From Ruminococcus sp. (lineage in GTDB: Bacteria; Bacillota; Clostridia; Oscillospirales; Ruminococcaceae), in NCBI GenBank assembly GCA_017472145.1, contig JAFUQX010000014.1, positions 1 to 64,000 of the forward strand: DNA of 64,000 nucleotides, in the 5' to 3' direction. The notes beneath the pieces were generated by a model. That model was not told the origin of the DNA. It saw only the letters and a list, made by a program, of their open reading frames with translations, and ran no database searches. This document shows, one piece after another, positions 7,991 to 17,287 of this stretch. A program made the translations under genes and the position numbers. Position 1 is the first letter of the stretch, and each line of letters begins with the position of its first letter.

Positions 7991-9394
7991 TTATTTTTTT
8001 GCTTTGGATTTCAGCATTCCCAGCAGCTTCTTCATCATTTCCTTGTTTATGATCACAAAGAAAACACAGAGAACCACTTCCAGGATGATCATCATAGGGA
8101 GATTTGCCAGATTGACAAGAATCATAGATACCAAACAAACCGCAATCAGCAGAGCAAAAATGCCGTAGCTGAGATTGATGCGGAAATGCTTTCTGGTCTG
8201 AATCATACGAACCACCCAGATCGCAATGTTGCCTACCATGTTGCCGATCGCAGCAGCATACAGGCCAAAGGGCTTGATCAGGATAAAGGTCAGCAGCACA
8301 TTGGCCACCGCACCAATGATCGTCGTTGTAAATGCACCGCCGGTCTTCTTGGAGCTGAGATAGCCCGTTCCATAGAAGGCCGCAAAGGCATTGAACACAC
8401 CGGAAAGATAAAGCAGTCCGATGTATTTATATGCATCATGATAGCTTGCATCCATAAAATACACAATGATGAACTTGGTCACCGGGAACAATGCGACGAT
8501 TCCCGACAGCAGCAGCTTCATGTAGATATTGAAGATCTTCGTGTAATAAGCGTCTCTCTGCTCGCTGGTATACTCTGTAATGGCCTGATCCTGCCAGGCC
8601 TGATAGAAGAAGGTGGACAGCATATTAACCAGCGTAGGGAATTTCATGGAGATGGCATATACACCGTTTGCGATGTTTCCGAGACTCCAGTTGATGACCA
8701 GTCGGTTAGAGGCCGAAACCAGCCACCATGCAATGTTGTTGGGCACCATGGGAACGGAATATTTCACCAGATCCATGGACAAGCGCTTATCCAATGTACC
8801 CTTTTCCTCACTGCGCAGGCCTTTCCGCTGAACCAGCAGCATATAGACCGTACCCACGATTCCGGCCGCTGCAATGGACAGCAGCAGACCCTGGGCCTGC
8901 ATCTTCAGCCAGATCACCATGATGATATTGCACAGAATCAGCGTGCCAGTATAGATAATACCCTGAAGGGCGTAGATCTTATTGTTGCGCAGGCCTCGTG
9001 TGACAAACTGCGCCAGTGTATAGGCCGCTGTGGTATCCACAACCAGTATGAATTCCACTGCAAACTCATATTGGACCAGCCATAGTACAACCGCTGCTAT
9101 GACATCGAATATCAGAACGAAAATCACTGTCAGAAAAATACCATTTTTGAGAATCTTCCGCTTTTCGCCCTTATCGTCCAGCAGCCACCGGTAGATGCCC
9201 TCATACAAGGCCATTCCCGCCAGCGGAGCAAACAATCCGATATAGGTATGAGCCACATCGTACATACCCATCTGCTCTGCCGTAACAAAATAGGTGTAGA
9301 GCGGAACGATCACCAGCATCAGCAGCTTTGAGCCGGCATTGCCGATGGAGAATAACAAAACATTTTTTACAAGACTTTTTTCTTTATTGGCCAT
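7991..9394 (-). CDS. Polysaccharide flippase, Wzx/PST type
   Basis: A 467-residue integral membrane protein with about 12-14 hydrophobic segments, an N-terminal LFSIGNAGSKLLMLVIVPLY typical of Wzx-like flippases of the MATE/MVF superfamily, and a basic C-terminus. It would move the lipid-linked repeat unit across the membrane before polymerisation. It lies between an FrhB-like gene and glf in the operon. The substrate cannot be read from sequence. Confidence 0.85.
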   Translation of the reverse strand: MANKEKSLVKNVLLFSIGNAGSKLLMLVIVPLYTYFVTAEQMGMYDVAHTYIGLFAPLAGMALYEGIYRWLLDDKGEKRKILKNGIFLTVIFVLIFDVIAAVVLWLVQYEFAVEFILVVDTTAAYTLAQFVTRGLRNNKIYALQGIIYTGTLILCNIIMVIWLKMQAQGLLLSIAAAGIVGTVYMLLVQRKGLRSEEKGTLDKRLSMDLVKYSVPMVPNNIAWWLVSASNRLVINWSLGNIANGVYAISMKFPTLVNMLSTFFYQAWQDQAITEYTSEQRDAYYTKIFNIYMKLLLSGIVALFPVTKFIIVYFMDASYHDAYKYIGLLYLSGVFNAFAAFYGTGYLSSKKTGGAFTTTIIGAVANVLLTFILIKPFGLYAAAIGNMVGNIAIWVVRMIQTRKHFRINLSYGIFALLIAVCLVSMILVNLANLPMMIILEVVLCVFFVIINKEMMKKLLGMLKSKAKK

Positions 9395-9419
9395 GAGAAT
9401 CCTTTCCTTTCAGAGACGA

Positions 9420-10625
9420 TCAGCTGTCTTTCCCGCCGGATTTCAGCTTCGCAAAATTTTTCTCCCCCAGAATCCCTGAAAGAAGCCGCTTAAGCTTCAG
9501 CTTGATGTAATATTTACGATAATATCTGTGAATCAGGGAATCGTAGCTCTTGCGGCCGATTTCAGCAAAATAGCGGTCTCTGTCGGCCGGACGGGTATTG
9601 GGCTGAACCAGAGCCTTGTTATAGGGAATGGCCTCCCCAGCTCCGATCTCCTCAAATTCCATATACTGTCTCAGCTCAGGAAGCATCGCCCGTGCACGGC
9701 CGGTATTGGCCAGAATCAGGGAAACGCCGTTTTTCAGCTGCTCCTTTGTCACCTTGCTGCGGGATACACCCCAGAAATCGGCAATGGTAAAATCAGCGAT
9801 CCGATCGGTTCCGCAGTAGTGGCACTTATAGCAGGACTCTCTCAGAAAAAGATTGTTGTTGAAGCCCTTAAAGAAGGTGCCTGTGGACTGATCCTCAATG
9901 ATATCGCTTCCATCCTCAAAAAACAGCTGTGTTCTTGTAGAACCTCCGTTTTCCCAGGCTGTATTTCCGCCCTTCACACGGAAGCTGTAACGGATAATCT
10001 TCTTGCCAAAGGCCTTTTCACGGCTCTGGATATAGGCATCAACAGTTTTTTTGCTGGCAACGCCGTGACAAAGCACATCCACCGTAATGAGCTTCTCATA
10101 GGGCTTGTGCTTCAGGTACGCCTTGAGGGCTGCGATCTGACAGGCTACACCGGAAAACAGTACATAGCGGCCGTCGTCCAGATATCTCCTTACCTGAGCA
10201 AAAATCTCTTTCGTGCTGCTCTGGTAATACTTGCTGGAGCGGACTCTCTGAAGCTCTGCGCAGTCTGTGATGATGGTATGTACGACCTCACCTGTTCCGG
10301 AATTCAGCTCTGCACCAGCCACAACGCCGCCCCGGCTGAAAACATACTGAGCCAGAGCTGTAAATACACCGCCGGAGGAGCTTTTCAGCTGAACCGCCTG
10401 CTCCTTATGCCAGCCCATATAAAAGTCCGCCTTGGAGGTCTCCAGCGTCTGGTTGATATGGCAGGTTTTCGTGCAGAGATCACAGTTGATACACGCCGCC
10501 GCATCCACCTCCGGATACGCAAAGCCCTCGGAGGACTCTTTCATTTCAATACACTTTTTGGGACAGACCGCAGCACATGCGCCGCAGCCTGTACATTCCA
10601 GCTTATTACATATTTCCTTCTGCAT
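9420..10625 (-). CDS. FrhB-like iron-sulfur protein of polysaccharide cluster (copy 2)
   Basis: A 401-residue protein. Two [4Fe-4S] ferredoxin motifs lie at the N-terminus (Cys 11/14/17/21 and 45/48/51/55), followed by the N- and C-terminal domains of the coenzyme F420 hydrogenase/dehydrogenase beta family. Proteins of this type are common in exopolysaccharide clusters next to pyruvyl transferases, where the redox role is unproven. It starts 4 bp after the upstream pyruvyl transferase stop. A similar gene is at 14856, so the pair is duplicated in the operon. Confidence 0.85.
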   Translation of the reverse strand: MQKEICNKLECTGCGACAAVCPKKCIEMKESSEGFAYPEVDAAACINCDLCTKTCHINQTLETSKADFYMGWHKEQAVQLKSSSGGVFTALAQYVFSRGGVVAGAELNSGTGEVVHTIITDCAELQRVRSSKYYQSSTKEIFAQVRRYLDDGRYVLFSGVACQIAALKAYLKHKPYEKLITVDVLCHGVASKKTVDAYIQSREKAFGKKIIRYSFRVKGGNTAWENGGSTRTQLFFEDGSDIIEDQSTGTFFKGFNNNLFLRESCYKCHYCGTDRIADFTIADFWGVSRSKVTKEQLKNGVSLILANTGRARAMLPELRQYMEFEEIGAGEAIPYNKALVQPNTRPADRDRYFAEIGRKSYDSLIHRYYRKYYIKLKLKRLLSGILGEKNFAKLKSGGKDS

Positions 10626-10629
10626 TGTT

Positions 10630-11754
10630 TTATCCTTCGGTCAGAGCGCTTTTCAGATAGGCCAGACTGCTCCAGCGCATTTCATGCAGCCTTGCATATA
10701 CATCGTCATAGTTTATCGGCTCAAAGTGCTTTGTCACCATATCGGATGACTCAAAAAGCGCACGCTCGCCAATGCCAAGCGCACCCAGTATATCCGTTTT
10801 TCTGAAGGTCGAACCGCCCTTTTTGCAGAGTGAATAAAGCTCCTTGCCGAAATTCACAGAAAGGATCGTTCCGTGGAAGGAGTCCGTTACCACCAGCTCC
10901 GCATTATAGATGCTGTTCAGGAATTCAACCGGACCATACTCCGGATGCGGCTCGATCGTATCATCCCCTGTAACATGAACAAAGGGCATGATCACCCGGA
11001 CCTTGCAGCCGTACTGCTGAGCCAACTTGGTCAGAAGCGGCCGGTTTTTCTTGATGTAGCTGACGCCGCCCAGAGAATAGTACAGAATGAACTTTTCGCC
11101 GGTATTCTTCTTCAGCCCGAGCTTACGGATCCAGTCCTCCTTTGTCAGCAGGAAGGTAGGATCGAGAACATTTGTTACATCCACATCCAGGATCCCAGCC
11201 ATACGCTCGGTCGAGCTGATCTCACGCATGGAAACAGCATCAAATTCATTCACACAGGCCTTGATCTCCTCCAGCTCCTCATCGGTCATATTGGAGATAG
11301 AGGAAGCATAGGATACCTTTTTCCCGGAAAATCCCTTGAGAAGATAGGGATGCATATATTCCCATCCGCAGTTTTCCAGCTCAAGGGAATGCTTGTTCCA
11401 GATCTGGTCACTGCCGCTTACGATGGTATCAAACCTCGTCCAGAGACGATAAACATCCTCCGGTGTTTCACACGCATCGGTCAGAGCAAAATAGCTTTTA
11501 AAGAAATCCTCAAAGCGCTCAGCCCGGAGCTTTCTCTTTTTCTGGATCGGAAGCTGCATAAGATCCTTGACCAGGGTCTTCATTCCAAACGCAGTGCGGT
11601 ACAGGGTATAGACATCCTTCTGGGACTTCATACGATAGTTGATGATTTCAGCACCAGGCGCAAAAGCGCTTACGGCCTCCTGTGTTGCAAGAGCCTGAAG
11701 CGCAGAGCCGTAGTTATAGGCTGAATGATATGTGATAATACCTGTTTTTGACAT
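10630..11754 (-). CDS. Polysaccharide pyruvyl transferase family protein (copy 2)
   Basis: A 374-residue member of the WcaK/CsaB family, which adds pyruvate ketals to sugars of surface polymers using phosphoenolpyruvate. Visible signatures are the N-terminal TYHSAYNYGSALQALATQ, VSGSDQIWN, and TDSFHGTILSVNFGK, the conserved C-terminal motif. It is followed at 4 bp by the FrhB-like gene. The related pair at 14856-17227 differs enough in sequence that the duplication is old or the pairs were acquired separately. Confidence 0.87.
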   Translation of the reverse strand: MSKTGIITYHSAYNYGSALQALATQEAVSAFAPGAEIINYRMKSQKDVYTLYRTAFGMKTLVKDLMQLPIQKKRKLRAERFEDFFKSYFALTDACETPEDVYRLWTRFDTIVSGSDQIWNKHSLELENCGWEYMHPYLLKGFSGKKVSYASSISNMTDEELEEIKACVNEFDAVSMREISSTERMAGILDVDVTNVLDPTFLLTKEDWIRKLGLKKNTGEKFILYYSLGGVSYIKKNRPLLTKLAQQYGCKVRVIMPFVHVTGDDTIEPHPEYGPVEFLNSIYNAELVVTDSFHGTILSVNFGKELYSLCKKGGSTFRKTDILGALGIGERALFESSDMVTKHFEPINYDDVYARLHEMRWSSLAYLKSALTEG

Positions 11755-11766
11755 AAAAACTCCTTT

Positions 11767-12957
11767 TCAGATAACGACCCGGATCCTCTTTTTCCGCAGC
11801 CTCTTCAGATCAAACGGCAGCTCCTGTATGTTCGAGGTCGCTCCTGCAACCGCAATGACAAAGAAAGGACACATCTCCACCGCCATGATAGAAGAAATAA
11901 TAACACCGTGCATAGCTGCAAAGAAGACAAACATCAGAAGCCATGTGTTCTTCTTCTTTTTGAGCTGTACCGAAATGATGGTAATAAACACAAGAAGCAG
12001 CACTGCAAATACCAGACCATACTGCAAGGTATAATTGATATAGAAGGAGTCCAGGAAGAAATAACCCTTGCTCCAGTCAAATTCAATCTCTCCATAGCCC
12101 TGCATGGGAATGACCTCACCAAACAGGGAGAAGCCATACTCCTCAATGCCCTGTGCACTCAGAGAAAGTCTGTCTGAAAAGACATCATCCAGACCGGCCA
12201 GCTGAGCCGGGAACAGCATATAGGCAAAGGTCAGCAAAAAGGAGATCCCAAAGCCGATCAGGAAGGAATAGGTCATGATATTCTGCACAAGCCGGCTCTT
12301 TCTGAGCTTTTTATAGAAAAGCACCGCCGCAAGCAAGACCAGCATGGCCATAAACTCCAGTCGGCTGTTGGCCATTACATAGGTAAACAGCGTGATTCCA
12401 AACAGCACGGCAATTTCCTTTTTGGTGATGGAAAGACCCCGGATGTAAATATAGACTGCAATCAAAAAGAACATCAGCGCAGCCCATATGGTAATATATT
12501 TCATGCCCATGGAATGACGCAGCACATTCGAACCGGGTCTTGGGAAGGTACGGTCCTCGATGATTCCGATCTGGGAAAGCACCATGGAAACAGAAAGGAT
12601 AAAGGCCGAAATCACAAAATAAATCTTGGCCAGCAGCTTTGGATCTGCACCGAATGCACCCACGGTGATGAATATCACAAAAATGGGTATGGTACTTTCC
12701 ATGGCCAGCACCACCAGCACCAGCGTGACGAAAAATCCGCAGATCCAGTACAGCAGACTTTTCTGCCGCTCTGTGATCAGCAGAAACCTGGCACAAACCA
12801 GAAGCAGACTCACCAGCTTGGCATACTTATGGATCCCCTGAAAGCCAATATCATAGGAAATCATGCTGTAGGCAAACACGCCGCAGAAAACATACAGCGT
12901 ATATGCAGCATAGTAAAGGCCGTCTGCCATTTTTTTGTGGCTGATATTCAACTGCAT
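11767..12957 (-). CDS. Wzy-like polysaccharide polymerase
   Basis: A 396-residue protein with about ten or eleven membrane segments and a long periplasm-side loop before the last helices, the usual arrangement of O-antigen/exopolysaccharide polymerases. Sequence conservation in this family is poor, so the call rests on topology and on the position between glycosyltransferases and the flippase. The ATG at 12957 is chosen because TTGGAG lies 9 bp upstream; the frame also has a TTG at 12972. Confidence 0.75.
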   Translation of the reverse strand: MQLNISHKKMADGLYYAAYTLYVFCGVFAYSMISYDIGFQGIHKYAKLVSLLLVCARFLLITERQKSLLYWICGFFVTLVLVVLAMESTIPIFVIFITVGAFGADPKLLAKIYFVISAFILSVSMVLSQIGIIEDRTFPRPGSNVLRHSMGMKYITIWAALMFFLIAVYIYIRGLSITKKEIAVLFGITLFTYVMANSRLEFMAMLVLLAAVLFYKKLRKSRLVQNIMTYSFLIGFGISFLLTFAYMLFPAQLAGLDDVFSDRLSLSAQGIEEYGFSLFGEVIPMQGYGEIEFDWSKGYFFLDSFYINYTLQYGLVFAVLLLVFITIISVQLKKKKNTWLLMFVFFAAMHGVIISSIMAVEMCPFFVIAVAGATSNIQELPFDLKRLRKKRIRVVI

Positions 12958-12990
12958 TGCATCACACTCCAAGGGCTACTTTTCATTTGC

Positions 12991-13770
12991 TTAATACTTA
13001 AAACGGTTCAGGGCGATTCCCAGAACCTCTGTGCATCTGGACTTGAGGGTATAGGTCTTTTCTGTGTTCACCAGACGCAGATGCTTGATCTTCAGCTTCT
13101 TCTGACGAACCCATACCTCAAGCAGCCGCTCAGACATAAATCCGTAGATACGGGCCTGCTGCGGTGTATAGCCGGTCAGATCGGTCCGCTTCTCTACCTC
13201 AAAGAGGATATCAAACAGCCATGCGGAATATTCATCAAACAGCGCCTTGCTGCAAATCATCATATTGGCCGGATAGTTGGAATGGCGCTCCATCAGCGCA
13301 TCATATTCACCCAGATACTCCGGGTACTTCTCAGAAAGCACCGCTCTGAGGGTATCCAGATCCTTTGTAAAGCCAAAATCACAGTAGATCTCCTTTACCG
13401 TTCTTCTGGCCACCGGACGATAGGGCAGGACGATATCATAACCGCTGTCCAGAATGCTCAGGATCTGCTTTTCATCCGGAATATAAGCCGGATCATCCGA
13501 AAATACCTTTGTTGTAAAATATCTTCTGTAATGGCACAGACCGATCACATCCGCCTTGCTGTTCTTCCACATCCAGTAGTGAGCCGTCAGCTCACAATAG
13601 TTCGGATTTTTGGAAGAAATATTGTCACCGGAATCATCTCTCAGATACTCATGGAAGCTCTTGTCAGAGAGCAGCCCCGGACCTACTGCAATGGTCTTGT
13701 AGCAGCCGCCGGCCACCGGATTGAACCGCTTGTGAGATACCACATAGATCTCCACATTTTTCTTACTCAT
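12991..13770 (-). CDS. DUF4422 glycosyltransferase-like capsular protein
   Basis: A 259-residue protein of the DUF4422 family found in capsule and exopolysaccharide clusters and treated as a glycosyltransferase. Typical parts are YVVSHKRF near the start, LTAHYWMWKN and GLCHYRRYF in the middle, and the NMMICSK segment. The start at 13770 (MSKKN) suits the AAAGG site better than the in-frame ATG at 13779. The sugar transferred is unknown. Confidence 0.82.
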   Translation of the reverse strand: MSKKNVEIYVVSHKRFNPVAGGCYKTIAVGPGLLSDKSFHEYLRDDSGDNISSKNPNYCELTAHYWMWKNSKADVIGLCHYRRYFTTKVFSDDPAYIPDEKQILSILDSGYDIVLPYRPVARRTVKEIYCDFGFTKDLDTLRAVLSEKYPEYLGEYDALMERHSNYPANMMICSKALFDEYSAWLFDILFEVEKRTDLTGYTPQQARIYGFMSERLLEVWVRQKKLKIKHLRLVNTEKTYTLKSRCTEVLGIALNRFKY

Positions 13771-13796
13771 ATCACACATTCCTTTTTATTACTATA

Positions 13797-14843
13797 TTAC
13801 AGATTTGCCTTCCTGCTCTTTTTCTGCTGCTTTCTCATGACACCCAGCAGATTCAGGGCAAAGAACAGCTTGTGCCGGATGCAGAAAAGAACCACCCTTC
13901 TCTGCTTGGAAAGTCCCTCCAGATTGGTCGTCCTGAGTGCTTTAGCGATCATGGGCTTCTGAAGATACTTCTTATACTTTGCCTTCTTGTCTGCATAAGG
14001 CTCTGTATTGGACGGATTAAAATAACCGCTGATGGCCGTTGTAATGATGACATACAGCAGGCGGTTGTCAAACCAGGACAGCAGGGCCTCCCGGTTCTGG
14101 CTCGTTTCAATAAAGGCCTGGATCTGCTCAAAGCACTTTACCACAAACTCGTGGTTGGCCTCGTTGTGAGAAGCCGAGATAGACTCCTCGTTATAGATAT
14201 AATGATAGAAGGGCTTGTTGATGAATACCGCACGCTCCAGCTTTTCAAACAGCCGCAGGTTGAATTCCAGACCCTCAGCCCCCTGCTTGAGCACCTCGTC
14301 ATGGAGAATGTGGTTCTCCGCCAGCAGAGACCGTCTGATCAGCTTGGAGTAGGCAACGGCAATGTTGCAGTTATACACCAGAAGCTGCTGCTGAAGCCAC
14401 TTGCATTCATCTCCGACATAAACCTTGTTTTCTTCCAGATAGAATTTATATTCAACGGAGTTGTGCTTATAGTCCTTCATAATACCGCACAGAACCAGCT
14501 GGACATCCTGCTCCGTGCCGGTTCTGTACATGGTCTCGCACATATCTGCATCGATCCAGTCGTCGCCGTCCACAAACATGACCCACTGTCCGGATGCGGC
14601 CAGAAAGCCGGCATTCCGTGCGGAGGACAGGCCGCCGTTTTTCTTGTGAACCACCCTGATGCGTGCGTCCTTTTCCGCATAGGAATCACAGATCTCTCCG
14701 CAGCTGTCCGGAGAGCCGTCATCCACCAGAAGAACCTCGATCTCCTCCATAGTCTGAGCCATACAGCTTTCAATACACTTTCTCAGATACTCCTCCGGCA
14801 CCTTATAGACCGGAACGATAATACTTACCAACGGCTGTGACAT
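13797..14843 (-). CDS. Family 2 glycosyltransferase
   Basis: A 348-residue GT-A fold glycosyltransferase. The N-terminal VSIIVPVYKV, the VLLVDDGSPD nucleotide-binding motif, NGGLSSARNAG and the metal-binding FVDGDDW motif are all present, so the enzyme looks intact. It would add one sugar of the repeat unit from a UDP-sugar on the cytoplasmic face. AAAGGAG precedes the ATG. It is the fourth gene of the operon. Confidence 0.92.
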   Translation of the reverse strand: MSQPLVSIIVPVYKVPEEYLRKCIESCMAQTMEEIEVLLVDDGSPDSCGEICDSYAEKDARIRVVHKKNGGLSSARNAGFLAASGQWVMFVDGDDWIDADMCETMYRTGTEQDVQLVLCGIMKDYKHNSVEYKFYLEENKVYVGDECKWLQQQLLVYNCNIAVAYSKLIRRSLLAENHILHDEVLKQGAEGLEFNLRLFEKLERAVFINKPFYHYIYNEESISASHNEANHEFVVKCFEQIQAFIETSQNREALLSWFDNRLLYVIITTAISGYFNPSNTEPYADKKAKYKKYLQKPMIAKALRTTNLEGLSKQRRVVLFCIRHKLFFALNLLGVMRKQQKKSRKANL

Positions 14844-14855
14844 GTTACACTCCTT

Positions 14856-16052
14856 TTATCGTCCTGTAATCGCCTTGAACACACGCTTTGCAGCGCTGTA
14901 GATTCCTGTTTTATAGCAAACGATGCGGACCGTTCTTTCCAGCCTGACCTTCATGGTCTCAGGGAAATACTGTCCGAACAGCGCTTCCCCGGACTTGCTG
15001 TTTGCATCCCGGAAAAACTGCTCTCTCTTTTCATTGCCGCTGACAGAATGGAACATCTCCCGGACACCGGCTGTCAGCTGATCCGGTGTTACCTCTGTAT
15101 ACCGCAACTGGGGCTTGATCTGCTCAAAAAGATCTCTGCCCTTTTCTGAATGGATCAGCACACGGGTCGTGCCCTTGTCGTCATCCAGCTTCTTATCAAA
15201 ATTGCCTACAGAATAGCAGTCCCAGATGGTGAAATCACACACACGATACCGCTTCTTGAAGGCGCATTCATAGCAGGATGGCCGGTCACAGATATCTGAG
15301 AAAAAGGCTCTCAGCATGGGGTCTGTGTCGATCCCATAGTTATAGACATTCTTTCCGTCCTGGCCCTTGATGGTCATAGTGGAATATTTATAGCCGTAGT
15401 GCTTATCACGGAACAGCACATTTGTAAAGCCGTCTCCCAGCCGCTCCCGCTGCATTTCCAGATATTTCTCCCAGATCAGCGGAGACGGCACTGCATGACA
15501 GACCACATCCACTGTGATCAGATTCTCATAGTCCTTCCGCAGATACTGCCGAAGTCCCTCGATCTGACAGGGTGTACCGCTGTAGCAGACCATACGGCCG
15601 GCCTTCAGATGGGCTTCCGCTTCACGGAAGGTGTTCTTTGTATCGCTCTGTACATACTTGCTGTTTCTGAAACGGAACAGCTCCCCGGCCGTTTCCGCAG
15701 AAGTATGTCCCACATGGAACTCGCTGTCATAGGCTACGCCATAAACAACGCCACCCTGTCTGAGCACATGCTCTGCAATGGCCGTGAATGCGCCGCCGGC
15801 TGTGCTCTCCCGGCGAACGGTCTCGTCCTTGATCTGCACAATATAGGCAGCCTGCTGCATCGGCTCATCCTTTTTTACATGCAGCACCGGACAGACCTTT
15901 TCACAAAGGCCGCACCCGATACAGGTGGATTCATCCACCCTGGGATATAAAAAGCCCTCGTGATCCGGCTGCATTGCAATGCTGCCCTTGGGGCATATAT
16001 TCATACAGGCGCCGCATCCGCAGCAATCCTTCTTGTCTGCAATCGTAATCAT
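14856..16052 (-). CDS. FrhB-like iron-sulfur protein of polysaccharide cluster (copy 1)
   Basis: A 398-residue homologue of the protein at 9420. Two [4Fe-4S] motifs (Cys 10/13/16/20 and 44/47/50/54) precede the coenzyme F420 hydrogenase beta-type domains. Its start overlaps the stop of the upstream pyruvyl transferase by 4 bp (ATGA), indicating translational coupling and suggesting the two proteins act together. The electron donor and acceptor are unknown. Confidence 0.85.
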   Translation of the reverse strand: MITIADKKDCCGCGACMNICPKGSIAMQPDHEGFLYPRVDESTCIGCGLCEKVCPVLHVKKDEPMQQAAYIVQIKDETVRRESTAGGAFTAIAEHVLRQGGVVYGVAYDSEFHVGHTSAETAGELFRFRNSKYVQSDTKNTFREAEAHLKAGRMVCYSGTPCQIEGLRQYLRKDYENLITVDVVCHAVPSPLIWEKYLEMQRERLGDGFTNVLFRDKHYGYKYSTMTIKGQDGKNVYNYGIDTDPMLRAFFSDICDRPSCYECAFKKRYRVCDFTIWDCYSVGNFDKKLDDDKGTTRVLIHSEKGRDLFEQIKPQLRYTEVTPDQLTAGVREMFHSVSGNEKREQFFRDANSKSGEALFGQYFPETMKVRLERTVRIVCYKTGIYSAAKRVFKAITGR

Positions 16053-17227
16053 ACATTCTCCAAACCGGCCAGAGCCTTTTTCAAAAACTCCATGGAGCTG
16101 GCTCTGAAGGCTGTCAGCTTTTCGCTTACATCTGAATAGTCAATCTTCTGATTCTGAGCCGCCTCGAACGCAGCCTGGCTGGTCACGATCCGGCTCTTCT
16201 GTCCCACAGCCTCCAGAATGGAGTCCAGACGGCTGTTTGTGGACATGGTAGTGTTTTCCAGAAATCTTCTGAAGGAGAAGAACTGCTTCTGGTTAATGAT
16301 GGAAAATACCGTTCCATGGAAGGAATCGGTACAGATATATTCTGCATTTCGGATGAGGTTTATAAAATCCGCCGGGTCTACATCATAAGGTGCAATATCG
16401 GCAAAGCCATTGTCCTTCTTGACATAGGCATCCAGATGCTGGAGTGCAACGATCTTCAGGCCGGTCTTTTTCCGGAGCGCATCGGCACACTGTCTTGCAA
16501 ACTGGTTGCTGCCCAGGAAATAGCAGAAGATATACGGCTCCTCAATGAACCGCTCCTTCTTCTGGATGGCCATCCACTCCTCTGCTGTCAGCAGCAGGGT
16601 GGGATCACATACTACCTCGGCCTCCAGCCCGGTCAGATTCCGGATGAGGGTCTGTCCGGACTTTTCACGGACAGAAAGATAGTCAATATCCGCCAGAAAC
16701 GACTTGGCCAGATTGCCCTGTGCCTCCGGCAGAGAGGAAACGCCAAAGCTGGTGGCATAGGCGATCTTTCTCACATCGTTCTGTACGAAATTCAATGTAT
16801 AGTAATCCGCCGCAATATTGGACGGCAGCCACAGCTGATCGCTTCCCACCAGAAATGCGGAATAGTCACTGCTGCTGCTTCCAAGCTCGGCCTTGGAGGC
16901 ATACCGCTTGGAGAGCGTGAAGGTCTTTTCCGAAAAGGCCTTGAACTTTGCGTCACGCACAGCAATATTCCCTGCCAGCTCCCTGTTGAGCTTCTTGGTG
17001 AGGGCCAGCTTTACAAAGCCCCACTTATCCTTGATGACATCCGGCGAGAACATTCTGTTCTTGAAATATTTCATCTTGGCGTCCTTGATCTCCCCTGCAA
17101 AGCCATCAATACAGATGGTCTCGTTGGGAATCTCCCACAGATCCAGAATTCTCTGTGTGGCATACGCCTGAAGCATACTGCCGTAGTTGCGCTGAAAATA
17201 GCACGAAACAATTCCTACCTTTTTCAA
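16049..17227 (-). CDS. Polysaccharide pyruvyl transferase family protein (copy 1)
   Basis: A 392-residue WcaK/CsaB-family protein with VGIVSCYFQRNYGSMLQAYA at the start, FLVGSDQLW in the middle and the CTDSFHGTVFSI motif near the C-terminus. It is expected to pyruvylate, or otherwise modify, a sugar of the polymer. It is the second gene of the operon and overlaps the next gene by 4 bp. Confidence 0.87.
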   Translation of the reverse strand: MKKVGIVSCYFQRNYGSMLQAYATQRILDLWEIPNETICIDGFAGEIKDAKMKYFKNRMFSPDVIKDKWGFVKLALTKKLNRELAGNIAVRDAKFKAFSEKTFTLSKRYASKAELGSSSSDYSAFLVGSDQLWLPSNIAADYYTLNFVQNDVRKIAYATSFGVSSLPEAQGNLAKSFLADIDYLSVREKSGQTLIRNLTGLEAEVVCDPTLLLTAEEWMAIQKKERFIEEPYIFCYFLGSNQFARQCADALRKKTGLKIVALQHLDAYVKKDNGFADIAPYDVDPADFINLIRNAEYICTDSFHGTVFSIINQKQFFSFRRFLENTTMSTNSRLDSILEAVGQKSRIVTSQAAFEAAQNQKIDYSDVSEKLTAFRASSMEFLKKALAGLENV

Positions 17228-17287
17228 AAAAACACCCCTTATATAATGTATCGGATTTTTCTCTTCCGCTGCTTCGGGTCATTTCCC